NCBI GenBank assembly: GCA_003116875.1
Contig: BCKT01000006.1
Span: 930,001-994,000 of the forward strand
Direction of reading: 5' to 3'
Origin: Takashimella koratensis
Taxonomy: Eukaryota; Basidiomycota; Tremellomycetes; Trichosporonales; Tetragoniomycetaceae
DNA length: 64,000 nucleotides
Shown here: piece after piece, positions 57,581 to 64,000 of the stretch
Numbering within the stretch: position 1 is the stretch's first letter
Layout of the letters: each line of letters begins with the position of its first letter
The notes under the pieces: model-generated
The model's input: only the letters and a program-made list of their open reading frames with translations
The model's database searches: none
What the model was told of the DNA's origin: nothing
Translations under genes and position numbers: made by a program

Positions 57581-60084
57581 TCAAGCATGCACCCTTTGGA
57601 ACGAAGTCCTAACTCTTCCTTTCCCTCCACGATTCGCCCTTGCGAACCAAGGCACGAGCACCAATTTATCCTCTTTCCTCTTCCAAACCCCTTCGACCCC
57701 TTTCACCTGTACCGGCCTATACGCGGCGCCCTCTTCCGCCCAGTCTGTGCGCTGCCAGATGTCCCCCGCGGCTCCGGTGAGGCACGTCACTTGAATCCCC
57801 TGGATCTCTTGCACTCCTGGCGTGAAGCTCGCGGTCGGGGCGAGACCGAGGTCGGCAAAATGGTGTGCGTCAAGGGACGGGTTGTCGATCGATTCAGCGA
57901 CGTAGACGATCGGACCACGGGTGACGGTAAGGGTGTCTTGGTAAGTCGCAGGGTGAGGGGCGAGGAGACGCACGGGCATGGTGAATGCCAGCGAGAGGGA
58001 CGCGTGGGCAGGTAGTTGAGCGATCAAGAACCCGTCGTCCTCCTTGGCCTCGGCGGAGATCTCAAGTCAGCTCAACAGTTCCGGAATGTAAGGCTCACCT
58101 CGACGTTCTCGGCGTATTCGGGCTTGGGCACACGGACGACCCACGACCACCCTTCAGGAGCGTCAAACGACCATTTCGCTCCACCTTCCCAAGGCATCTG
58201 GCTCTCCATCGTGACGGTCGCCGAAGATCCGCCGCCAAGGTCGATCTTTCGCGACGCCGAGAGGAGGAGGTAGACGTCGAGTTGGATGGTCCGTGTTGAC
58301 GAGTCCGCATGGGCTGACCAAGTGTAGCCGCCGAGCATCCCCAGCGTACGCGAAAGGTTAGGAGGGCAGCAGCAGACTGTAATATTCATCAGCCTCGTCA
58401 CGACATCAGATAGTAGATGCCACTCGACCACACTCACCCTCAAACCATTCCGCCCGGATCGCTACCTCATCGCCCGACGTCGCGAGCTTGTTCGCATACG
58501 AGAAAGAAGCCCCGTCAAGTGACCCACCGCCGAGAACAGCGTTGAGGAGACACAGCTCGAGGACGTCCCTGACTTTGCCGCTGAGTTTGTGCGAGAGCAT
58601 GCGCTCGGAGCACATCATAGCAGCGATCGAGGCACAGGTCTCAGCGTAGCAGCCGCCTTGGTCGGTGGACTGGGGCAATCGGTGTGGGATAGGCGAGAAG
58701 CCTTCAATCTGGACACGGTATCAGCTGCGGCCATTAAACAAGACTCACCCTTGGCTCCGTTCCGAACCCGCCGGTGATGTACATCTTGCGGTCGACAGCG
58801 TCAGACCAGAGCCGCTCGGCGTCTTGGAGTAGCGCACCTCCGGCATCGGCTGCTGCGGTGATGAGGTAGAACGCACGGACCGAGTGGCCGAGGATATCGT
58901 TCTGCTTGTGGATCGGTTCGTGCGCCTGGTGATACCTGTCACAAATTAGCTCGTGCCGCCTTGCTGCCTGCACTCACCAGATGTCAAAGATATCGTCCAT
59001 GGTGTGAGAGACGATCGTATCGTTCCTCACCTTCGCCTCGTGGATAAAGTACCTCTCTCCTTCTTGGTCGTCTCGACGAGTCCCCCGCTCGTTGAGGAGG
59101 TACAGAGCGAATTCGCGGTGACGCGGGTCCTTTGTGAGAGAGTAGAGGCGGAACATGGCGAGCTCGAGCTCTGGGTGACCAGGGTACCCATGCATCTGGC
59201 CGGCGTTGGGCCCAAAATGCCTCATCAGGCAGTCGACGTTCTAGCAGGTTAGCGAGGTTGATCTAGAGACTTACCTTGATCATGACATCGAGAAACTTGC
59301 GCGACCCCGTGTAGTGGTAATGAGCCAACGCGCCCTCGAGCAAGTGTCCCGCGTTGTCTACACGCAATCAGCTAGGTTGACCCTGTACACTTACACATCT
59401 CGTGCATGTCGCGGAGGTTCTTGAATCGACCCGCGGGGTCGACCACGGTAAAGTAGATGTTGAGGTACCCATCGTCGTGCTGCGCCGACGCAATCATATC
59501 GACCAGCTCGGTGAGAGCGGCGTCAAACTCGGTCTTGTGTGGGGAACCCGAGGTGGAGAGGAAGTAGGAGACGGCTTCAATCCTGGCGCAAGTGATTAGC
59601 TATCGGTTAGCCACAGCTTGAACTCACCATTTACCGACGTCACTCTCCCAGAACAAGGACGGCGGGATCCCATCAGGCTGAACGATGATCAGCTGTTGTT
59701 GCCAACTCCCAAGACTTACCCTAGTCTTGGCCGCGGTGAGCCTCCGCACGTCGTAGGCAGGGTGCCAGCCAAGCTTGAACGCATCGTACGAGCCCTGCTT
59801 GCGGAGCTGATCGAGCTGGGTCTTGAGCACCTGGGAAGCGAAGAGTGCCCTGACTTTGCCGTAGAAAGAGTTTGGCTCGATCGCTACAAGACACGGCGAG
59901 GTTAGCTACACCCCCACGCCATGCCAGCCTACGCACTAGTCTGGGAGAAGGTCTCTTGTGGGTGGGCCCGAGCTCCATCAGAGACACCATTGGTCCCGTT
60001 CACCTTGCTCGACGCCTGCGTCGGAGTCGACGTCTGCATCTGGCCAGCACCTGTCTCGAGTACGGTATCTTCTGTGTTGCGCAT
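57581..60084 (-). CDS. GH127 beta-L-arabinofuranosidase (DUF1680)
   Basis: Glycoside hydrolase family 127, releasing beta-linked L-arabinofuranose from plant-derived glycans. About ten exons. After a Thr/Ser-rich N terminus come NSFYGKVRALFASQVL, SLFWESDVGKWIEAVSYFL (catalytic-domain opening; Asp-Val-Gly-Lys), DDGYLNIYF, YNAGHLLEGALAHY, MHGYPGHPELELAMFRLY, ILGHSVRAFYLITAAADA, MYITGGFG, GCYAETCASIA and VCCCPPNLSRTLG. In the characterised bacterial enzyme, the Glu and Cys of ETC and the double Cys bind zinc, and one of the Cys is the nucleophile; all are present. The C-terminal beta-rich domain ends with GPIVYVAES and WFARANRGG. No signal peptide is evident, suggesting an intracellular enzyme acting on imported oligosaccharides. 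Confidence 0.9.
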
Positions 60085-61729
60085 GGTTTGTCAGTTTGTC
60101 GATATGTTTGATAGTGTGTCTAGTTGCCTAAGCTTGCTCAAGACTGGGTCCAATAGCGATGAGAAGAGAGAAGAAACGAGATAATCACCTATGTCTGAAA
60201 TCTTTATCGGCGCTACGAGACCCAAAAGCCGCTGGCAAGCACCGCCGGTATCGCCTGCTTGGGAAGGTTGAATTGAGCCACTGACGGTACGACCAACTGG
60301 CTATCCTCCTAGGGTCGTGTCGGCGTTGGTCGAAGAGTCGTGGTAGTTGCAGTAGAGCCGAAGCGTCGGTGACATTGGAATATTGTCATCTCGAGAGGGT
60401 CACCGACTCCGGCAAAGAATGCTGCTCGGTCCGATTTTTGGCTATCCGGTTATCAGGATATCAGACTACGCTAGTTTTCAGGGTTTCCCCAGTCCCAGCA
60501 AAGAATGCTGTCGTTGTGGGCGGCAGGTCAATGCAGCATGGCGCATCGGTGCGCCCATATGCGTGCTTATGAGTATGCTACAATCACTTATGAGCTATTA
60601 CTACCATATACCAAACGCCTCTGATGCCAGCGGCTTCCCCGATGACCCACTGAAGGTCCAAGCAGGCAAATCACAATCATAGCACCCTCTGAAGGTACCG
60701 ACCCACGGATCCGATTCTCCATCTACGATATTGTCACGGCTCAAGTAGATGGTCTTAAACCGCACGTCCAAAAAGGCTTGAATCTTTACTCAATCTTGAA
60801 GCCATCTATATACTGCAGTGCTTATCAGTCACGGACGTGACAGATATGAAGGAGGTTTACTCGTTTGTCGAGCTATGCGTAATCAGCAATGTGCAATTTA
60901 AGCTAGCTCAGCCGGCCGCTCGAGTCATCCAAGAAGCGACCAACGTTCCTGATTGGGATTTGAACACCATCCATGAATCTATTCATCGCTCTTCTCTTGC
61001 AAAGCAAGGTGCAAAGTTTCGCGTTCATTCCAACGACAGCTTGGATTCGTTCAAGACCCAAGGGTACACCTCATTCAAGAGGCAGTGCGTGCTTCAATCC
61101 GACTCCAAGAGGACACTTCCTAAATGTCCGACGAGCCCGTTGCAGATACCGGTGGCCGCACTGCCCCACCACTCTTTCCATACCACTCTCCTCTTTCATA
61201 CCCCGTCAGAATTCGTAAATATCGCTGATGAAAACCTTTCCCTTTGGATTGCTCACCTGCTGACGTTCGTCACATCGGAGTATCGAGGAAGAACAAGCGT
61301 TCGCCCGGAAGATGCTTTCATGAACTTGATGTCTCCTCGTTGCTGTGCACTCTCGCTTACCGATACGATCGTTCCAACCTTCCAGGTCGGCAGGGATGCC
61401 AATTAGGATCGACAGGTCATCACCGCCTCTTTCAGCATGACCAACCAAGGACTGGCTAAAAGATTGGCTGAAATTCTGGCTGCACGAGAGGCTGAAGGGC
61501 TGACCGGTTCGGTTCCTTCGTTCGAATTGATCGAGGTTCCTCATGAAGCCATCGTGGAGTACTTGAAGAGCAGGCCGAGGAAGACGGTACATTTGATGGA
61601 ACTTGGGAGCATCACATGACTTGGTAGTGGCCTCGCGGTACATTACATACTTTGCTCTGTCTTTTCCTCGTCGCCAAGCAATCTTATATCCTGTGCTGTG
61701 CTCGTCCGTACTGTCAGTCAGAACCTTTC

Positions 61730-63030
61730 GACCCCGCTCTGCGGGCAAACGCCATGTACTACACTCCTTTCGCCTTACCCCGAGTTCAAAAAAACCTCTG
61801 CGACAGCGACGCTGCACATTTCGCTCCTTCTTGGCCTCTCTCCACGCACAGTGCGCTGCCGGTCTCAGCGGAGCATGAAAAAGAACACTCTTTTCCTGCC
61901 GGACCGTCCCTCTCCTTACAGAGCTGACCCCCTGCAAGGTGATCGACCAGTCTCACCGCAATTTGCCTCGAGTACCCAAAAGCTCCGCTTGGCCGTGCTG
62001 TTCATGCGGAGGTTGAACAAGAAGCATTTCAGATGAGAGCTCTCCACACAGCGAGGGAGGACCAAGAGAAAACGTGTTCCCTCTCCTCGAATTCCACCCA
62101 GCTGCCGAATTGGTCATGAAAATGTACACCGACTTGGTTGAGACCGCCCGTTCTCACAGCTGGGAACCGGAGATGACCAAGGCTGATGTCCAGTTGTCAA
62201 ACACTCTGGACGCGTACGCGGGGCGTGGTATCGAACTGATTTGGATTGAGCCGGAGGATACAGTATGTCAGCGTGCGTGCAAGAACGGTTCCACGACAGC
62301 ACTGTCCGTCAAACATGGGAACATCGCAACGTCAGGTGATCCTTGTCTTCTCGTAGTTGCAGATACTGTCTATCCCTTCATTCTCAGTACCGTCCTTGTC
62401 CCCGCCAAGCCTCACCCAGATCCTTCACTCCGCATGCTCATCCTCACTTCGCCCAATGAACGCCACACGTCGATGCGATCCAAACGTACAATACTTTACT
62501 ATCATCTTGGGTAGACATTCAACACTATTGGTGGCTGAAACAGTACAGTACATACCATCTGCCCCAATGGGCATCTTTCCTCTTCCTTTACCTTCTAGAC
62601 ACACAATCCTGTCGTCATCCATTGCCACAACACCACACACAGCGTCCGTCTTTTGGTTCTATGCTCCTCAGAGCACAGTCAAAATACTCCCTCCCCCGCT
62701 TTGCTCAGCGAGCGCATTGTACTATACCCCCTTTCTGCTTCTCTCCTTACACGTGGTCAACAGTCTCGTCCACAACATACGCCGCTTTCACTCCTTTCGG
62801 GCCTTTGTGCATGCACAGTACGTGAACAGTGCGCTGCAGGTCTCAGCTAAGAACAAAAATGCACATTCACAACACTGCCCCCCTCCCTCTTTTCCGTCAC
62901 TTTCTTTCCTTACATCACTTACCCTGTACACAGTGATCTGCGGTTGAGACCTGCACTTGAAGCGGGCTCCTGCAACCCCGCTTGGCCGTACGGGTCATGC
63001 GGAAGTTGAAGAATCGGTCTGTTTACCTTG
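61730..63030. repeat. Two diverged copies of a ~310-bp segment, ~1 kb apart
   Basis: Copy A (about 61730-62035) and copy B (about 62692-63020) share ordered blocks: CCCCGCT...ATGTACTACAC / CCCCGCT...TTGTACTATAC, CAGTGCGCTGCCGGTCTCAGC / CAGTGCGCTGCAGGTCTCAGC (as matched halves), and CCGCTTGGCCGT followed by TCATGCGGA-GTTGAA in both. Block offsets are 961, about 978 and 993 bases, so the copies differ by small indels. No transposon ends or target duplications are visible. Confidence 0.6.
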
Positions 63031-63185
63031 TGAGGGCATTATGCTTGCCCCTATCCCCAGTCCCCCCCTCCCCCCCCCCCTCTTCCTCCTCTTTCCTCCA
63101 ATTTTCCTCTCCAGAGCACCACCCATTCGCCTCTGTCCAACAGCTTTTCTTCTCACCGCATTCAGTTACACTCTAATCGCCCAGA

Positions 63186-63712
63186 GATGTCTGAGGAGGA
63201 AGTGCGAGGTCAGTGGTCCGGACCGGCGCCTTGGTTCACCAGCCCAGGCCGGGACTAGGTCTACATCCTGCCCGAGGTCAAACAGTCGCCGAGCGATCAG
63301 CCTGAAACTGCGGATTCGAGCGAGCCTGCCGCACCGATCGATCACCTTTCGGGATTCACCACCGATTCGAACAGGTGGAAACTCTTGTATTCCGTCTCGA
63401 CGATCAAGACGAACGAACCAATCGCCCAATTTACCAGCACTCCTCGTCATACGATGAATTTCCTGTTCCCCGAGCATGGTAAAGGAGGATGAGGTTTCAG
63501 TGGTTATGGCAATCATTGCCGCAACGCTCATCATCGCCAGGTCTGTCAACTGGGATCCGACGAAACTGTCGTACCTTACGGAGACAGCAAACGTGAACGA
63601 TACCTTCGACCTCTGCCCGCTCACGGCAGAAAAGATGACCGAGCTCATGCAGAGGATGTCCGAAGACGACTCGCTTCGCGCCCAATGGGTGTACGTCAAC
63701 GAGAAGGGATAG
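63186..63712 (+). CDS. Possible orphan small gene
   Basis: Weak candidate. ATG 63186 opens MSEEE, and a 58-nt intron (63201-63258, GTGCGA donor, ACTAG acceptor) would join it in frame to a 73-codon stretch (VYILPEVKQSPSDQPE onward) that ends FPEHGKGG. A second frame with its own ATG at 63476 overlaps that end and encodes 78 residues with a hydrophobic VVMAIIAATLIIA and ends WVYVNEKG at TAG 63710-63712. Linking the two would need a 22-nt intron (63479-63500), too short for normal splicing. So this could be two small overlapping frames, one gene with a misread border, or chance. No family is recognised. Confidence 0.25.
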
Positions 63713-64000
63713 ATTCAGTCCCGCCAAGCTTTCGAAGCCCAGATGCCCGCCCCGACCGATTTGAATCACAAGCCTCTTTGTCCAGTCCGTCTTGGTTACT
63801 TGTCCATCTCTCTCCATCTTCGTACCCCAATCCGACCCACTCGTCCATATCGACTTTTACGTTCATCACGGATAGGAATACAACACTACATGACTACTAA
63901 ATTGTACATTCCGATGATCTTCTCAGTCGTCTTCTTCTTCTTCTCATGCAACCTCTTCTTCCATGGCAACTCTCTTCTGATCCTCTAACCTCTGCAATCC

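Larger units (their letters stand above)
60085..64000. other. Gene-poor tail with short unrecognised open frames
   Basis: No family-level coding signal. Short frames include 61437-61619 (+, MTNQGLAKRLAEILAARE...), 62101-62290 (+, frame reading MKMYTDLVETARSHSW) and a frame near 63476-63712. A short repeat (gcaaagaatgctg) occurs at 60411-60423 and 60496-60508. A longer duplicated segment is listed separately. The 60.1-60.8 kb part is the upstream region of the GH127 gene. Confidence 0.5.

Noticed and set aside
1..64000. CRISPR arrays, insertion sequences, integrated virus
   Set aside because: No spaced direct repeats, transposase, integrase, reverse transcriptase or viral structural frames were seen on either strand.

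Overview
The window looks like nuclear DNA of a GC-rich yeast-like fungus. Almost every gene is interrupted by many very short introns (mostly 31-40 nt) with GTGAGT/GTAAGT donors, CTGAC/CTAAC-type branch sites and CAG/TAG acceptors. Typical fungal proteins are present (Swi1, Yap1, Sec15, Rck2/Srk1-type kinase, AP-1 gamma, DUF1776, several Zn2Cys6 regulators). Intron style and gene content suggest a basidiomycete, probably Tremellomycetes (Trichosporonales or Cryptococcus relatives); this placement is inference. I see no rRNA, convincing tRNA, CRISPR, transposon or viral gene.

Layout. 0-15.3 kb is mostly housekeeping and regulation: a small unknown gene, an SDR enzyme beside a G-rich minisatellite with an assembly gap, a bZIP-DUF3425 regulator, a Swt1-like PIN-domain nuclease, the SWI/SNF subunit Swi1, a Yap1-type oxidative-stress regulator and the exocyst subunit Sec15.

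15.3-30.8 kb is an accessory catabolic gene cluster: a Dal5-type MFS permease, a small bacterial-type GAF protein, a predicted DapA-aldolase/aldehyde dehydrogenase fusion, a nitroreductase-like protein, a Zn2Cys6 activator, an M20 carboxypeptidase (Cps1 type), a Liz1/Seo1-type MFS permease and a 2-oxoglutarate/Fe(II) dioxygenase. The promoters carry a recurring CCGCGG-centred motif (approximately TTGCCCGCGGCSA), sometimes in pairs, often just upstream of a TATA-like element. This suggests one regulon that imports a small amide, peptide or carboxylate compound, trims it, and converts a keto-acid intermediate through aldolase/dehydratase and aldehyde dehydrogenase steps. The substrate is not known.

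31-50 kb returns to housekeeping genes: NDUFA9-like mitochondrial protein, cytochrome b2-type L-lactate dehydrogenase, DUF1776 protein, a small membrane protein, AP-1 gamma adaptin, an inositol 5-phosphatase, an unknown protein, a quinone-oxidoreductase-like MDR enzyme and an Rck2/Srk1-type kinase. 51.6-60.1 kb is a three-gene sugar module: a MalR/AmyR-like Zn2Cys6 regulator, an alpha-glucoside-permease-like MFS transporter and a GH127 beta-L-arabinofuranosidase. 60.1-64 kb has no recognisable gene, but contains two diverged copies of a segment about 1 kb apart and a few short open frames.
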